Origin: Streptomyces sp. GS7
GTDB lineage: Bacteria; Actinomycetota; Actinomycetes; Streptomycetales; Streptomycetaceae
Length of the DNA stretch: 64,000 nt
Assembly: GCF_009834125.1 (NCBI RefSeq)
Contig: NZ_CP047146.1
Location: forward strand, 5,139,501-5,203,500
Direction: 5' to 3'
Shown: positions 1 through 10,575 of the stretch, one piece after another
How the letters are laid out: the number at the start of each line of letters is the position of its first letter
How positions within the stretch are numbered: position 1 is the stretch's first letter
Made by a program: the position numbers and the translations under genes
Notes under the pieces: model-generated
Database searches by the model: none
The model's input: only the letters and a program-made list of their open reading frames with translations
What the model was told of the DNA's origin: nothing

Positions 1-3000
1 GAGCCACCACACGCCCCAGACCACCCGTACCACCCGTGATCAAAACCGTGCCCGACACATCCCAAACATGAGCCCCCCGCACCTCGGCACGCACCAACCG
101 CGGCACCAGCACCTCACCACCACGCAGCGCCAGCTGCGGCTCATCCGACGCCAACGCCCGAGGCAGAAGCCCCATTTCGGCCTCACCGTCCAGATCCACC
201 AGACCGAAACGACCCGGATGCTCCGACTGGGCCGACCGCACCAGACCCCACACCGCAGCACCCGCAAGATCCACACCGGACACCGCACCATGCGTCACGA
301 ACACCAGACGCGACGCAGCAAACCGGTCATCGACCAGCCACGACTGAATCACCTCCAACGCCCACGCCGTAGCCGCGTGAACGGACTCCACCGTGCCGAC
401 GGACTCGGCAGTGCCGGCAGGCACCGGCATCAGCACCGCACCGGGCGTACGGGCGGATGCGGCCAGGGCGTCCAAGTCCGTGTGGTGCTCGACCACGTCC
501 GCCGGCCACTGGGCGGTCGGGCCCGTGGGGAAGCCGATCGCGGCGACGGTCTCCGCGCCGGCCTGGGGCAGGTGTACGGGGTTCCACTGGAGGCGGAACA
601 GCGCGTCGCGGGCGACCGGGTCGGGGTCGCTGTGCCACTGGTCGGCGGAGACCGTCCGCAGGACGAGGGCGCCGATGGTGGCTACGGGTTCGCCCGCGGT
701 GTCGGCGACGTCGACGGACACCGTGTCGTTGCCGTGCCGGGTAACCCGGACGCGGACCGTCGCGGCGCCGGAGGCGTGCAGCGAGACGCCCTCCCAGGAG
801 AACGGCACGACCTGTTGGTCGATTCCGTTGAAGGTGACGACGTGCAGGGCCGCGTCGAGCAGCGCCGGGTGCAGGCCGTAGGCGGGCGCGTCGTCTTCGG
901 CCACGGCGGGCAGGGCGACTTCGGCGAAGACCACGTCGCCTCGGCGCCATGCGGTCTGCAGGCCCTGGAAGTGCGGGCCGTAGTCGAATCCGCGGTCGGC
1001 CAGGCGGGGGTAGAAGTCGGTCAGGTCGACGGGTTCGGCGTCGGCGGGTGGCCAGGACGCCGAGGTGAAGTCGACGTCCTCCGGGGCCGGTTGCGGGCCG
1101 GTGGCGAGTACGCCGGTGGCGTGCTGCGTCCATGGGCGGTCGCCGTCGCCGTCCGTCCTGGAGCGCGCACTGAAGGTGCGGCGGCCGGCCTCGTCGGCCG
1201 GTCCCACGTGCAGTTGGAGGTGCACGCCGCCTCGTTCGGGCAGGACGAGCGGGGCGGCCAGAGTCAGTTCGTCGATGCGGTCGCAGCCCACCTCGTCGGC
1301 GGCGCGGATCGCGAGTTCGGCGAACGCCGTGCCCGGCAGCAGGACCGAGCCCATCACGACGTGCCCGGCCAGCCACGGGTGGGAGGCGAGCGACAGCCGC
1401 GTGGTGAACAGCACGCCGTCGCCGTCGGGCAGTTCCACGGCGGCGCTCAGCAGCGGGTGTCCGGCAGCTTCGAGGCCGACGGCACCGATGTCCCCGGTCC
1501 GGGTGTGGTCGGGGGTCGGCCAGAACCGCTGGTGCTGGAAGGCGTACGTCGGCAGGTCGACGGTGTGCGCGTCCCGGCCGACGAGGTATGCGGCCCAGTC
1601 GATCGCGGCGCCGTGCACGTGCAGTCGGGTGAGGGCCGCGAGGAGTGTTGCCGCCTCGGGGCGATCCCGGCGCAGGGCGGGGACGAGGACGGTCTCGTCG
1701 GGCGCCTCCCGGTCGGCGGCATCACCGCTGTCGGGGAGCGACTCGCGGGCCATGGCCGCGAGCGTTCCGTCCGGGCCGAGTTCGAGGAACCGCGTCACGC
1801 CCTGGGCGGAGAGGGCGCCGATCCCGTCGGCGAACCGCACGGCCTCGCGGACGTGGGTCACCCAGTATTCGGGTGTGCGCAGTTGCTCTGGGGTGGCGAG
1901 TTCGCCGGTGACGTTCGAGACGACGGCCAACTGCGGCTCGCCGTAGGACAGTTCCGCGGCGACGGCGCGGAAGTCGGCAAGCATCGGTTCCATCAGCGGG
2001 GAGTGGAAGGCCTGCGAGACCCGCAGCCGACTGGTCTTGCGACCCTCACCCTCGAAATACGCGGCAACGGCAAGCACCGCCTCCTCCACACCGGAGACGA
2101 CAACCGACGACGGACCGTTGACCGCAGCGATCGCCACACCGCCGACCAGCCGCGCACGCACCTCCTCCTCCGTCGCCCGCACCGCCACCATCGCACCACC
2201 GACCGGCAACGCCTGCATCAACCGACCCCGCGCCGCCACCAACACACAGGCATCAGTGAGCGAGAACACCCCGGCGACGTGAGCGGCGGCGATCTCCCCG
2301 ACGGAGTGCCCGGCCACGAAGTCGGTGCGCACGCCCCACGACTCCGCCAGGCGGTACAGCGCAACCTCGATGGCGAACAGGGACGCCTGGGCGTAGGCGG
2401 TCTGGTTCAGCAGCTCCGCGTCCGTGCCCCAGACGACCTCGCGCAGGGGCCGGTCCAGGTGCTCGTCCAGTGCGGCGCACACCGCGTCGAACGCCTCGGC
2501 GAACACCGGATAGCGGTCATACAACTCCCGTCCCATGCCGAGGCGTTGCGAACCCTGGCCGGAGAAGAGGAAGGCGTCCCGGCCGGTGTGGGCGGTGCCG
2601 GTGTCCACTGCGGGGTCGGCCTCGCCCGTGGCCAGTGCGGTCAGGGCGCGCAGCGCGTCGCCGTGGTCGTCGGCGCGGACGGCCGCGCGGTGGGCGAAGG
2701 CCGTGCGGTGGGTCGTCAGCGTGTGGGCGGCGTCGGTGAGCCGGGGCGTGGGTTCGCGGTCGAGGTGGGAGCGCAGCCGGGCCGCCTGGGCACGCAGGGC
2801 GCTCTCGCTCTTGGCGGAGAGCAGCAGCGGTACCGTCCCTTCGGGGGCGGTGGTGGGCAGCTCGGGTCGGGGGGCCGGGGGCATTTCCAGGACCACGTGC
2901 GCGTTGGTTCCGCTGATGCCGAACGCGGAGACGGCGGCGCGGCGGGGACGGTCGGTCTCGGGCCAGTCGGTGTTCTCGGTGAGCAGTTCGACCGCGCCCG

Positions 3001-4165
3001 CGGTCCAGTCGACGTGGCCGGTGGGCTCGTCGACGTGCAGGGTGCGCGGCAGCACTCCGTACCGCATCGCCAGCACCATCTTGATCACGCCCGCCACACC
3101 GGCGGCGGCCTGGGTGTGCCCGAGGTTGGACTTCACCGCGCCCAGCAGCAACGGCCGCTCCACCGGACGCTCCTGACCATAGGTGGCCAGCAGCGCCTGG
3201 GCCTCGATCGGGTCACCGAGCGTGGTGCCGGTGCCGTGCGCCTCCACGGCGTCCACGTCGGCGGCGGTCAGTCGGGCGTTGGCCAGTGCCTGGCGGATCA
3301 CCCGCTGCTGGGACGGACCGCTGGGTGCGCTCAGGCCGTTGGACGCGCCGTCCTGGTTGACGGCCGAGCCGCGTACGACGGCGAGCACCTGGTGGCCGTT
3401 GCGCACGGCGTCGCTGAGCCGCTCCACCAGCAGCAGGCCGACGCCCTCGCTCCAGCCGGTGCCGTCGGCGGCGGCCGCGAACGGCTTGCAGCGGCCATCG
3501 GGCGCCAGGCCGCGTTGCCGGGCGAACTCCACGAAGAAGGACGGGGTGGACATCACTGTCACGCCGCCGGCGACCGCCAGCGAGCACTCGCCCGCCCGCA
3601 GCGCCTGCGCCGCCATGTGCAGGGCCACCAGCGAGGAAGAGCACGCGGTGTCCACCGTGACGGCGGGTCCTTCGAAGCCGAAGGTGTAGGAGACCCGGCC
3701 GGAGACGACGCTCATGGCGTTGCCGGTGAGCCGGTGCCCGCCCGCCTCGTCCTGTGCGGTGTCCAGGACCGCCCCGTAGTCCTGGGTGTTGGTGCCCGCG
3801 AAGACGCCGGTGCTGCTGCCCCGGAGGGACTCCGGGTCGATGCCGGCCTGTTCGAGCACCTCCCAGGTGGTCTCCAGGAGCAGTCGCTGCTGGGGGTCCA
3901 TGGCGAGGGCCTCGCGCGGCGAGATGCCGAAGAAGTCGGCGTCGAAGCCGGCCACGTCGGACAGGAAGCCGCCGTCGCGGGCGTAACTGGTGCCCTGGTG
4001 GTCGGGGTCGGGGTGGTAGAGCCGGTCCAGGTCCCAGCCGCGGTCGGTGGGCATGGCGGTGATGGCGTCGCCGCCCTCGGCGAGCAGCCGCCACAGGGCC
4101 TCGGACGAGTCCACGCCGCCGGGGAAGTGGCAGGCCATGCCGACGATCGCCACCGGCTCGTCGAG
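1..4165 (-). other. PKS module 2 (partial): KS-AT(malonyl)-DH-KR...
   Basis: Second module of the PimS1-like protein, truncated inside the KR. DH carries [11 protein letters not shown] and the HPALLDAAL aspartate motif, so it should dehydrate. The end of the DH joins directly to the KR structural region ([18 protein letters not shown]), so there is no ER and the product is an alkene, as expected for the polyene segment. The last few hundred bases at the left edge use codons differently from the rest of the gene (more T- and G-ending codons such as TTG). Confidence 0.85.
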
Positions 4166-7100
4166 GGCGGCGGCCGACGCCTGCACGACCGTGGCGGGGC
4201 CCGCCGTGCCCAGGACCTCGGTGCGCAGGTATGCGGCGACCGCGACGGCGCTGGGGTGGTCGAAGAGCAGGGTGGCGGGCAGCCGCAGGCCCGTCGCGGC
4301 GGAGAGCCGGTTGCGCAGGTCGACCGCCATCAGCGAGTCGAATCCCTGCTCGCGGAAGGCGCGTTGGGCGTCGACGGTGTCCGGCGAGGGGTGGCCGAGG
4401 GCCTTCGCGGCCTCTTCCCTGACCATGGTCAGGAACGCCTGTTCCTGTTCGGCGGGCGGCAGTGCGCCGATCCGGTCGCGCAGGGGGGAGCCTTCGCGGC
4501 GCGGGCCGTCCGCGGGGCGGATCGCGCGGCGGGCCTCGGGAAGGTCGCCGATGAGGGGGCTGGGGCGGACGGCGGTCAGCGCGGGGGCGTAGGCGCTCCA
4601 GTCGATGTCGGCCACGGTCACGTGCGTCATGCCCTGGGTGAGTGCCTGGCGCAGCGCGGCGAGCGCGGGGGCCGCGGCCATGGGCAGCAGTCCGTCGCGG
4701 CTCATCCGGTCGGCGGCATCGCTGTCGACGGCCATGCCGTCGCCCGCCCAGGGGCCCCAGGACACGGAGGTGGCCGGGAGGCCCTGCCGGTGGCGCTGCT
4801 CGGCGAGGGCGTCCAAGTAGGCGTTTGCGGCGGCGTAGTTGCCCTGACCGGCGTTGCCCAGGACGCCGACGATCGAGGAGAACAGCACGAAGTGGTCCAG
4901 GTCGAGGTCCTGGGTGAGTTCGTGCAGGTTCCGCGCGGCGGTCGCCTTGGGGCGCAGTACGGTCTCGAAGCGCTCGGGGGTGAGTGCGTCCAGCACGCCG
5001 TCGTCCAGCACGCCGGCGGCGTGCACGACGCCGGTCAACGGCAGGTGCGGCGGGATGTCCGCGAGGACGGCGGCCAGCGCGTCGCGGTCGGCGGCGTCGC
5101 AGGCGGCGAGGGTCACCTTCACGCCGCGGTCGGTGAGTGCGGCCGCGAGTTCGGGTGCGCCGGGGGCCTGCGGGCCGCGGCGGCTGGTGAGCACGAGGTG
5201 TTCGGCTCCGGCGTCGGCCAGCCAGTGGGCGAGGTGGGTGCCGAGGGCACCGGTGCCGCCGGTGACCAGCACGGTGCCGTGTGTGCTCCATGGGGTTTCG
5301 GCCTCGCCGCCGGGTGCGGTCCGTTCCAGGCGGCGGGCGAAGGTTCCGGACGGGCGGATCGCGACCTGGTCCTCGTCCGAGGCGAGGGCGCTCAGCAGCG
5401 CGGCGACGGCCCGCCCGTCCAGGTCCTCGGGGAGGTCGACGAGTCCGCCCCAGGTCTGCGGGAACTCCAGCGCGGCCACCCGGCCCAGGCCCCATGTCTG
5501 CGCTTGGGCAGGGCTGTTGAGCGCGTCGTGCCGGTCGACGGCGACGGCGCGACGGGTCACGCTCCACAGCGGTGCCTGGATGTCCGCGGCCTCCAGGGCG
5601 CGCAGCAGCGCGGTGGTGGCGGCCAGGCCGCGCGGTACGGAGGGCAGCCGCGGGTGGGGGCGCTCGTCGAGGGCCAGCAGGCAGAGCACGCCGTCGACGG
5701 GGGTGTCGGGCCGGGCGAGGGCGTCGCCGGGGTCGTCGGTGCCGGGGAGTACGCGGACGTCGGTGTGCAGGCCGTGGTCGCGCAGGGCGTCGAGCAGGCG
5801 GATGGTCCACGGGTCGTCGGCGGCGCCGTCGGGCAGGGCGACGAGCCAGTGTCCGGTGGCGGCGGGGCCGTCGGAGGTGGTGCGCGGGGTCCAGTGGGTG
5901 CGGTAGCCGAGGCGGTCCGCGGCGGCCTGGGTCCGGCGCTGCCTGCGCCACGAGGAGAGGGTGGGCAGGAGGCTGCCGAGGGAGTCCGCTTCGCTGCCGT
6001 CGATGGCCAGGACGGCCGACAGTTCCTGGAGGTCCTCGCGTTCGACGGCTGCCCAGAACCCGGCCTCGCCCGCCTCCGCGGCGGCCGCCTGGGCCGCGTC
6101 GTGGTCGGCGGGGTCCAGCCAGTACCACTGGCGTTGGAAGGCGTAGGTGGGCAGTTCCACGCGGGGGGCGTCGGGTGTGTCCAGGCAGGCGGACCAGTCG
6201 ACGGGGACGCCGTGCACGAAGGCGGTGGCGATGCCCTCGGTGAGGGTGGGGACTTCGGGGCGGCCGGTGCGCAGGAGGGATACGAGAGCAGGGGAGCCAG
6301 GGGGTACGGGCCCGTCGAGGGTGGTCAGGCAGTCCTGCACCATGGGGGTGAGGACGCCACCGGGGCCGATCTCGACGAAGGCGGTGACGCCCTCGGCTTC
6401 GAGGGTGCGCACGGCGGCGCAGAAGCGGACCGTTTCGCGGACCTGCCTGACCCAGTAGTCGGGCGAACGCAGTTCCGCTTCGGTGGCCAGGGCACCGGTC
6501 ACCGTGGACACCACGGGGATACGGGGGGCGTGGAAGGTCAGGCCGCGGGCGACGCGCCGGAAGTCCTCCAGCATGCCGTCCATGTGCGGGGAGTGGAAGG
6601 CGTGGCTGACCCGGAGGCGCTTGGTGTGGCGGCCCTGCGCCTCCCAGTGGGCCGCGATCTCGGTGACGGCCTGTTGGTCGCCGGAAATGACGGTGGAGTC
6701 GGGCCCGTTGGCGGCCGCGAGGGCGACGTGGTCCTCGTGGCCCGCGAGTCGTTCGCGGATCTCCTCCTCGGTGGCCTGGATCGCGACCATGGCCCCGCCT
6801 TCGGGCAGCGCCTGCATGAGGGTGCCGCGCGCGGCGACCAGCCGGGCGGCGTCCTGGAGGGTGAGGACGCCGCTGACGTGGGCGGCGGTGATCTCGCCGA
6901 TGGAGTGTCCGGCGACGAACCGGGGCACCACGCCCCAGGATTCGGCGAGCCGGAACAGGGCGGTCTCCAGGGCGAACAGGGCGGCCTGGGTGTAGGCGGT
7001 CCGGTCGAGCAGGGCGGCCTCGGCGCTGCCTTCCTCGGCGAAGACGACGTCGCGCAGCGGCCGGTCGAGGTGCGGGTCGATCTCGGCGCACACCGCGTCG

Positions 7101-8875
7101 AAGGCGGTGGCGAACGCGGGGTGCGCTGCGTGCAGTTCGCGTCCCGTGCCCGGGCGCTGGGAGCCCTGCCCGGCGAAGAGGAACGCGGTGGTGGTCTTGG
7201 TGGCGAGACCGCTGACCAGGCCGGCGGTGTCGCGGCCCGCGGCCAGGGCGTCCAGGCCGCGTAGGAAGGCCGCCCGGTCGTCGGCGACGACTACGGCGCG
7301 GTGGTCCATGAGGGTCCGGGTGTCCACGAGGGCGTGGGCGACGGCGGCCGGTTCGAGGTCGGCCCGGTCCCGTATGTGGTGGCCGAGGCGTTCGGCCTGG
7401 GCGCGCAGGGCTCCTTCGGTGCGGGCGGACAGGATCCAGGGCAGCGCGCCGGACCGGGCGGCCGGCTCGGGGGCCGGTTCGGCCTCGGGGGCGGGTGCCT
7501 CTTCGAGGATGGCGTGGGCGTTGGTGCCGCTGATGCCGAAGGAGGAGACCGCGGCGCGGCGGGGCCGGCCGGTGCCCGGCCAGGGTTCGGGCTCCGCGAG
7601 AAGCCTGGCGTTGCCCTCGCTCCAGTCGACGTGCCCGGTGGGTGCGTCCAGGTGCAGGGTCTTGGGCAGTTGCCCGTGCCGCATCGCCAGGACCATCTTC
7701 ATCACGCCCGCGATACCGGCGGCGGCCTGGGTGTGCCCGATGTTGGACTTCATGGCGCCGATGAGGACGGGGTGGTCCACGGGGCGCTGCTGCCCGTACG
7801 TGGCCAGGAGGGCGTGTGCCTCGACGGGGTCGCCGAGGGCGGTGCCGGTGCCGTGGGCCTCCACCGCGTCGATGTCCGCGGCGACCAGGCCCGCGCCGGC
7901 CAGTGCCTGGCGGATGACGCGTTGCTGCGAAGGGCCGTTGGGGGCGGTCAGGCCGTTGGACGCGCCGTCCTGGTTGACGGCGGAGCCCCGCAGCACGGCG
8001 AGTACGGGGTGGCCGTTGCGCACGGCGTCGCTGAGCCGCTCGACGAGCAGCAGCCCGACGCCCTCGCTCCAGCCGGTGCCGTCGGCGGCGGCCGCGAACG
8101 GCTTGCAGCGGCCGTCGGGGGCCAGGCCGCGCTGCCGGGAAAACTCGACGAACATCTGCGGCGTGGACATCACGGTCGCGCCGCCGACCAGGGCCATGGT
8201 GCACTCGCCGCGCCGCAGCGCGTGCGCGGCCAGGTGCAGGGCGACCAGCGACGAGGAGCAGGCCGTGTCCACGGTCAGTGCGGGGCCTTCCAGACCCAGG
8301 ACGTAGGAGATCCGGCCGGAGGCGATGCTGATGTGGTTGCCGGTCAGCAGGTGTCCGCCGACCTCGTCGGCGCGTTTGTGCCCCTCGGCGTCGTACCCGC
8401 CGTGGCCGGTGCCGACGAAGACGCCGGTGCGGCTGCCGGCGAGGGATTCCGGGTCGATGCCGGCGCGTTCGACGGCTTCCCATGCGGTCTCCAGCAGCAG
8501 CCGCTGCTGGGGGTCCATGGCGAGCGCCTCGCGCGGGGAGATCCCGAAGAAGCCGGGGTCGAACTCGCCCCCGTCGTGCAGGAATCCGCCCTCGCGCGCG
8601 TAGGCGGTGCCCTGGTGGGCCGGGTCGGGGTGGTAGAGCGACTCCAGGTCCCAGCCGCGGTTGCGGGGGAAGGAGGAGATCGCGTCGACGCCGCCGCTCA
8701 GCAGTTCCCACAGCTCTTCCGGCGAGCGGACGCCGCCGGGGAGACGGCAGGCCATCGAGACGATCGCGATGGGCTCCCGCTGCTTCGCCTCCGTCTCGTC
8801 CAACTGCTGACGAGTCTCGTGAAGGTCTGCGATCGCGCGCTTGAGGTACTCGCGCAGCTTCTCCTCGTTCGACAT
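1..8875 (-). CDS. pimS1: Type I polyene PKS, PimS1-like (modules 1-2 visible, 3' end cut by the left edge)
   Basis: Modular polyketide synthase starting the tetraene chain. The ATG at 8873-8875 opens a typical N-terminal docking helix ([18 protein letters not shown]) before the first KS. Domains in order, approximate residues: KS1 (active Cys 206 in TACSSS), AT1 (GHSIGE Ser 658, HAFH motif, malonyl type), KR1 (GGTG loop near 1205, LDD motif, B type), ACP1 (GFDSL Ser near 1512), KS2 (Cys near 1746), AT2 (malonyl, Ser near 2192), DH2 (HxxxGxxxxP near 2506), KR2 ([13 protein letters not shown] near 2947) running off the window. The first module without DH followed by a DH-KR module is the PimS1 pattern: C25 oxygen, then the first polyene double bond. 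A PimS1 of four modules would extend several kilobases left. No strong Shine-Dalgarno is visible. Long open frames on the other strand and in the -1 frame are shadows. Confidence 0.93.
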   Translation of the reverse strand, partial: MSNEEKLREYLKRAIADLHETRQQLDETEAKQREPIAIVSMACRLPGGVRSPEELWELLSGGVDAISSFPRNRGWDLESLYHPDPAHQGTAYAREGGFLHDGGEFDPGFFGISPREALAMDPQQRLLLETAWEAVERAGIDPESLAGSRTGVFVGTGHGGYDAEGHKRADEVGGHLLTGNHISIASGRISYVLGLEGPALTVDTACSSSLVALHLAAHALRRGECTMALVGGATVMSTPQMFVEFSRQRGLAPDGRCKPFAAAADGTGWSEGVGLLLVERLSDAVRNGHPVLAVLRGSAVNQDGASNGLTAPNGPSQQRVIRQALAGAGLVAADIDAVEAHGTGTALGDPVEAHALLATYGQQRPVDHPVLIGAMKSNIGHTQAAAGIAGVMKMVLAMRHGQLPKTLHLDAPTGHVDWSEGNARLLAEPEPWPGTGRPRRAAVSSFGISGTNAHAILEEAPAPEAEPAPEPAARSGALPWILSARTEGALRAQAERLGHHIRDRADLEPAAVAHALVDTRTLMDHRAVVVADDRAAFLRGLDALAAGRDTAGLVSGLATKTTTAFLFAGQGSQRPGTGRELHAAHPAFATAFDAVCAEIDPHLDRPLRDVVFAEEGSAEAALLDRTAYTQAALFALETALFRLAESWGVVPRFVAGHSIGEITAAHVSGVLTLQDAARLVAARGTLMQALPEGGAMVAIQATEEEIRERLAGHEDHVALAAANGPDSTVISGDQQAVTEIAAHWEAQGRHTKRLRVSHAFHSPHMDGMLEDFRRVARGLTFHAPRIPVVSTVTGALATEAELRSPDYWVRQVRETVRFCAAVRTLEAEGVTAFVEIGPGGVLTPMVQDCLTTLDGPVPPGSPALVSLLRTGRPEVPTLTEGIATAFVHGVPVDWSACLDTPDAPRVELPTYAFQRQWYWLDPADHDAAQAAAAEAGEAGFWAAVEREDLQELSAVLAIDGSEADSLGSLLPTLSSWRRQRRTQAAADRLGYRTHWTPRTTSDGPAATGHWLVALPDGAADDPWTIRLLDALRDHGLHTDVRVLPGTDDPGDALARPDTPVDGVLCLLALDERPHPRLPSVPRGLAATTALLRALEAADIQAPLWSVTRRAVAVDRHDALNSPAQAQTWGLGRVAALEFPQTWGGLVDLPEDLDGRAVAALLSALASDEDQVAIRPSGTFARRLERTAPGGEAETPWSTHGTVLVTGGTGALGTHLAHWLADAGAEHLVLTSRRGPQAPGAPELAAALTDRGVKVTLAACDAADRDALAAVLADIPPHLPLTGVVHAAGVLDDGVLDALTPERFETVLRPKATAARNLHELTQDLDLDHFVLFSSIVGVLGNAGQGNYAAANAYLDALAEQRHRQGLPATSVSWGPWAGDGMAVDSDAADRMSRDGLLPMAAAPALAALRQALTQGMTHVTVADIDWSAYAPALTAVRPSPLIGDLPEARRAIRPADGPRREGSPLRDRIGALPPAEQEQAFLTMVREEAAKALGHPSPDTVDAQRAFREQGFDSLMAVDLRNRLSAATGLRLPATLLFDHPSAVAVAAYLRTEVLGTAGPATVVQASAAALDEPVAIVGMACHFPGGVDSSEALWRLLAEGGDAITAMPTDRGWDLDRLYHPDPDHQGTSYARDGGFLSDVAGFDADFFGISPREALAMDPQQRLLLETTWEVLEQAGIDPESLRGSSTGVFAGTNTQDYGAVLDTAQDEAGGHRLTGNAMSVVSGRVSYTFGFEGPAVTVDTACSSSLVALHMAAQALRAGECSLAVAGGVTVMSTPSFFVEFARQRGLAPDGRCKPFAAAADGTGWSEGVGLLLVERLSDAVRNGHQVLAVVRGSAVNQDGASNGLSAPSGPSQQRVIRQALANARLTAADVDAVEAHGTGTTLGDPIEAQALLATYGQERPVERPLLLGAVKSNLGHTQAAAGVAGVIKMVLAMRYGVLPRTLHVDEPTGHVDWTAGAVELLTENTDWPETDRPRRAAVSAFGISGTNAHVVLEMPPAPRPELPTTAPEGTVPLLLSAKSESALRAQAARLRSHLDREPTPRLTDAAHTLTTHRTAFAHRAAVRADDHGDALRALTALATGEADPAVDTGTAHTGRDAFLFSGQGSQRLGMGRELYDRYPVFAEAFDAVCAALDEHLDRPLREVVWGTDAELLNQTAYAQASLFAIEVALYRLAESWGVRTDFVAGHSVGEIAAAHVAGVFSLTDACVLVAARGRLMQALPVGGAMVAVRATEEEVRARLVGGVAIAAVNGPSSVVVSGVEEAVLAVAAYFEGEGRKTSRLRVSQAFHSPLMEPMLADFRAVAAELSYGEPQLAVVSNVTGELATPEQLRTPEYWVTHVREAVRFADGIGALSAQGVTRFLELGPDGTLAAMARESLPDSGDAADREAPDETVLVPALRRDRPEAATLLAALTRLHVHGAAIDWAAYLVGRDAHTVDLPTYAFQHQRFWPTPDHTRTGDIGAVGLEAAGHPLLSAAVELPDGDGVLFTTRLSLASHPWLAGHVVMGSVLLPGTAFAELAIRAADEVGCDRIDELTLAAPLVLPERGGVHLQLHVGPADEAGRRTFSARSRTDGDGDRPWTQHATGVLATGPQPAPEDVDFTSASWPPADAEPVDLTDFYPRLADRGFDYGPHFQGLQTAWRRGDVVFAEVALPAVAEDDAPAYGLHPALLDAALHVVTFNGIDQQVVPFSWEGVSLHASGAATVRVRVTRHGNDTVSVDVADTAGEPVATIGALVLRTVSADQWHSDPDPVARDALFRLQWNPVHLPQAGAETVAAIGFPTGPTAQWPADVVEHHTDLDALAASARTPGAVLMPVPAGTAESVGTVESVHAATAWALEVIQSWLVDDRFAASRLVFVTHGAVSGVDLAGAAVWGLVRSAQSEHPGRFGLVDLDGEAEMGLLPRALASDEPQLALRGGEVLVPRLVRAEVRGAHVWDVSGTVLITGGTGGLGRVVA
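4180..8770 (-). other. PKS module 1: KS-AT(malonyl)-KR(B type)-ACP
   Basis: Domain subdivision of the PimS1-like protein. The post-AT stretch goes directly from the PTYAFQ linker into a KR structural subdomain ([13 protein letters not shown]) with no HxxxGxxxxP, so there is no DH. KR has an intact GGTGALG loop, AAGVLDDG (B-type) and NYAAAN catalytic Tyr/Asn, so it should leave a hydroxyl. In a pimaricin-type product this would be the C25 oxygen used for lactone closure. The AT has HAFH, arguing against the extra C24 methyl of tetrin/tetramycin-type compounds. Confidence 0.85.
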
Positions 8876-8970
8876 TCAGGACGCCAATCGCTCGGGGGAA
8901 TGCCGGACTTGGGGCACAGAGCGCCGACACGCACGTCCGACCGTTTCCCTGCCATCTTCGTCAAGGTCGA

Positions 8971-8986
8971 CTGCGGGTTTCCCTAG
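8971..8986. promoter_or_regulatory. Putative PimM operator for pimS1-like gene
   Basis: CTGCGGGTTTCCCTAG matches 14 of 16 positions of the remembered PimM operator consensus CTVGGGAWWTCCCBAG. It lies about 95 bp upstream of the PKS ATG. PimM is known to bind overlapping the -35 region of its target promoters, which would give a leader of roughly 60-70 nt. Confidence 0.7.
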
Positions 8987-9054
8987 ATGACGCCCGCTCT
9001 GCGAGCGGAGGGATGCTCACGACGTGCTCCGTGCTCCTGCCCGCCGAGCCGTTT

Positions 9055-9070
9055 GTAGGGTTTTTCCGGT
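9055..9070. promoter_or_regulatory. Weak PimM-like operator upstream of the P450
   Basis: GTAGGGTTTTTCCGGT matches about 11 of 16 consensus positions, with a TAGGG arm and a TTTCCG-like arm, some 64 bp before the P450 ATG. pimD is among the PimM targets in pimaricin producers, so a site is expected, but the match alone is weak. Confidence 0.4.
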
Positions 9071-9133
9071 CCCCGGATCGCTAACGTCACGCCGCACGCG
9101 TCACGTCACGAAGCACATGTAAGGGGTCTCCCC

Positions 9134-10327
9134 ATGTCCACTGCCTCCCAAGACCTGCCCTGCCTCGACCTCGAACCGCCCAAGATGCTTCAGCTGAGCC
9201 CGCTCCTGCAGAGGTTGCAGGACCAGGGGCCGATCCACCGGGTGCGCACGCCCGCCGGGGACGAGGCGTGGCTGGTGACCCGCCACGCCGAACTCAAGCT
9301 GCTGCTGCACGACGAGCGCATCGGGCGCACGCACCCCGACCCGGACTCCGCTGCGCAGTACGTACGCAGTCCGTTCCTGAACCTGCTGATCAGCGACGCC
9401 GATGCCGAGACCGGGCGTCGGCAGCACGCCGAGACCCGTCGCCTGCTCACACCGTTGTTCTCGGCCCGGCGCGTGAGGGAGATGCAGCCGAAGGTGGAGG
9501 AGGCCGCGGAGGCCCTGCTGGACGCGTTCATCGCCCAGGGGCCTCCGGGCGACCTGCACGGCGAGCTCTCCTACCCGTTCGCGCTCGCCGTGCTCTGCGA
9601 GGTCATCGGCGTACCGCCGCAACGCCGGGCGGAGTTGACCACTCTGCTGTCCGGCATCGCCCGGCTGGACGACCGTGACGGAGCCCTAAGGGCACAGCGC
9701 GACCTGTCCGCGTTCGTGGCACGGCTGGTCGAGTTGAAGCGGGCCGAGCCCGGCCCCGACATCATCTCCCGGCTGAACGGCGGCGAGTTGTCCGAGGACC
9801 GCGTGACGCACCTGGCGTCGGGGCTGCTGTTCGCCGGGCTGGACAGCGTCGCGAGCATCCTGGACAACGGCGTGGCGCTGTTGGCCGCCCACCCCGACCA
9901 GCGCGCGGCGGCGCTGGCCGACCCCGAGGTGATGGCGCGCGCCGTTGAGGAGGTGCTGCGGTCGGCGCGGGCCGGTGGGTCGGTGCTGCCTCCGCGCTAC
10001 GCCAGCGAGGACATGGAGTTCGGCGGGGTGACGATCCGGGCCGGGGATCTGGTCCTGTTCGACCTCGGCCTGCCCAACTTCGACGAGCGAGCGTTCACGG
10101 GGCCGGAGGAGTTCGACGTCGACCGGGCACCCAACCCGCATCTGTCGTTCGGCCACGGCATCTGGCACTGCATCGGCGCCCCCCTCGCGCGCCTGGAGCT
10201 CAAGACGATGTTCACCAAGCTGTTCACGCGGCTGCCGGAACTGCGTCTGGAACACCCGGTGGAGGAGCTGCGCCTGAAGGAGGGCCAGCTGTCCGGCGGC
10301 TTCGCCGAGCTTCGGATCACCTGGTAG
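9134..10327 (+). CDS. pimD: Cytochrome P450, PimD-type polyene 4,5-epoxidase
   Basis: A 397-aa soluble bacterial P450, the length I remember for PimD, which epoxidises the C4=C5 alkene of 4,5-desepoxypimaricin. Heme loop FGHGIWHCIG gives the thiolate Cys 346; the K-helix EEVLR is at 272-276. The I helix reads AGLDSVAS, with Ser 238 where most P450s have Thr. A Ser at this position is described for PimD and linked to epoxidation by a hydroperoxo-iron species (from memory). ATG at 9134 has an AAGGGG Shine-Dalgarno 7 nt upstream. The next gene is the glycosyltransferase, and module 11 in this cluster makes the alkene this enzyme would need. The alternative is the C12-methyl oxidase (PimG/AmphN/NysN type), whose sequence is related. 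No ferredoxin gene is nearby. Confidence 0.85.
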   Translation: MSTASQDLPCLDLEPPKMLQLSPLLQRLQDQGPIHRVRTPAGDEAWLVTRHAELKLLLHDERIGRTHPDPDSAAQYVRSPFLNLLISDADAETGRRQHAETRRLLTPLFSARRVREMQPKVEEAAEALLDAFIAQGPPGDLHGELSYPFALAVLCEVIGVPPQRRAELTTLLSGIARLDDRDGALRAQRDLSAFVARLVELKRAEPGPDIISRLNGGELSEDRVTHLASGLLFAGLDSVASILDNGVALLAAHPDQRAAALADPEVMARAVEEVLRSARAGGSVLPPRYASEDMEFGGVTIRAGDLVLFDLGLPNFDERAFTGPEEFDVDRAPNPHLSFGHGIWHCIGAPLARLELKTMFTKLFTRLPELRLEHPVEELRLKEGQLSGGFAELRITW

Positions 10328-10363
10328 GGACCGTCCCGGTAGCACCGCCTGCCGCGCCACAAC

Positions 10364-10403
10364 CCGGCCTGGCCGGAGCGCGCGTGCGCCGCGGCCAGGC
10401 CGG
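10364..10403 (+). terminator. Hairpin after the P450 gene
   Basis: An 11-bp perfect stem (CCGGCCTGGCC with GGCCAGGCCGG) closes an 18-nt GC-rich loop 36 bp after the P450 stop. There is no U tract, as is common in Streptomyces. It would separate the P450 transcript from the glycosyltransferase, which has its own operator downstream. Confidence 0.5.
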
Positions 10404-10467
10404 CGCGAAGGCGCTCGACCCGGCCGCGCGCCGCCGTGGCCAGGCTCCCTCGGCGCGGTGGCCGAGT

Positions 10468-10483
10468 CTAAGGATTTCCCGGC
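10468..10483. promoter_or_regulatory. Putative PimM operator for the glycosyltransferase gene
   Basis: CTAAGGATTTCCCGGC matches 13 of 16 positions of the PimM consensus and lies about 93 bp before the glycosyltransferase ATG. pimK is a known PimM target. The 248-bp gap from the P450 stop and the preceding hairpin fit an independent promoter here. Confidence 0.65.
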
Positions 10484-10575
10484 ACCCGGCGTGAGATCAA
10501 AGGCACGGTGCGGTCAATCGCCCCGCACCCAGGCGTGCTCGCCGAGTCCAGCCTGCCACCGGTGAAAGGGAATTC

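Larger units (their letters stand above)
8876..9133. promoter_or_regulatory. Divergent promoter region between pimS1-like and pimD-like genes
   Basis: A 258-bp gap between two divergent starts, so it must hold promoters for both. It contains a good PimM-type operator at 8971-8986 nearer the PKS gene and a weaker one at 9055-9070 nearer the P450. No other open frame is convincing here. Confidence 0.75.

Noticed and set aside
3213..8930. Minus-strand open frame of 1,905 codons starting at 8930
   Set aside because: It is in a different frame from the KS-AT-KR protein beginning at 8875 and is Arg/Pro/Gly-rich without PKS motifs, so it is a frame shadow of the real gene.
9134..10327. P450 as the C12-methyl oxidase (PimG/NysN type)
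   Set aside because: Possible, because the proteins are related, but Ser 238, the 397-aa length, the lack of an adjacent ferredoxin and the position beside the glycosyltransferase fit PimD better.
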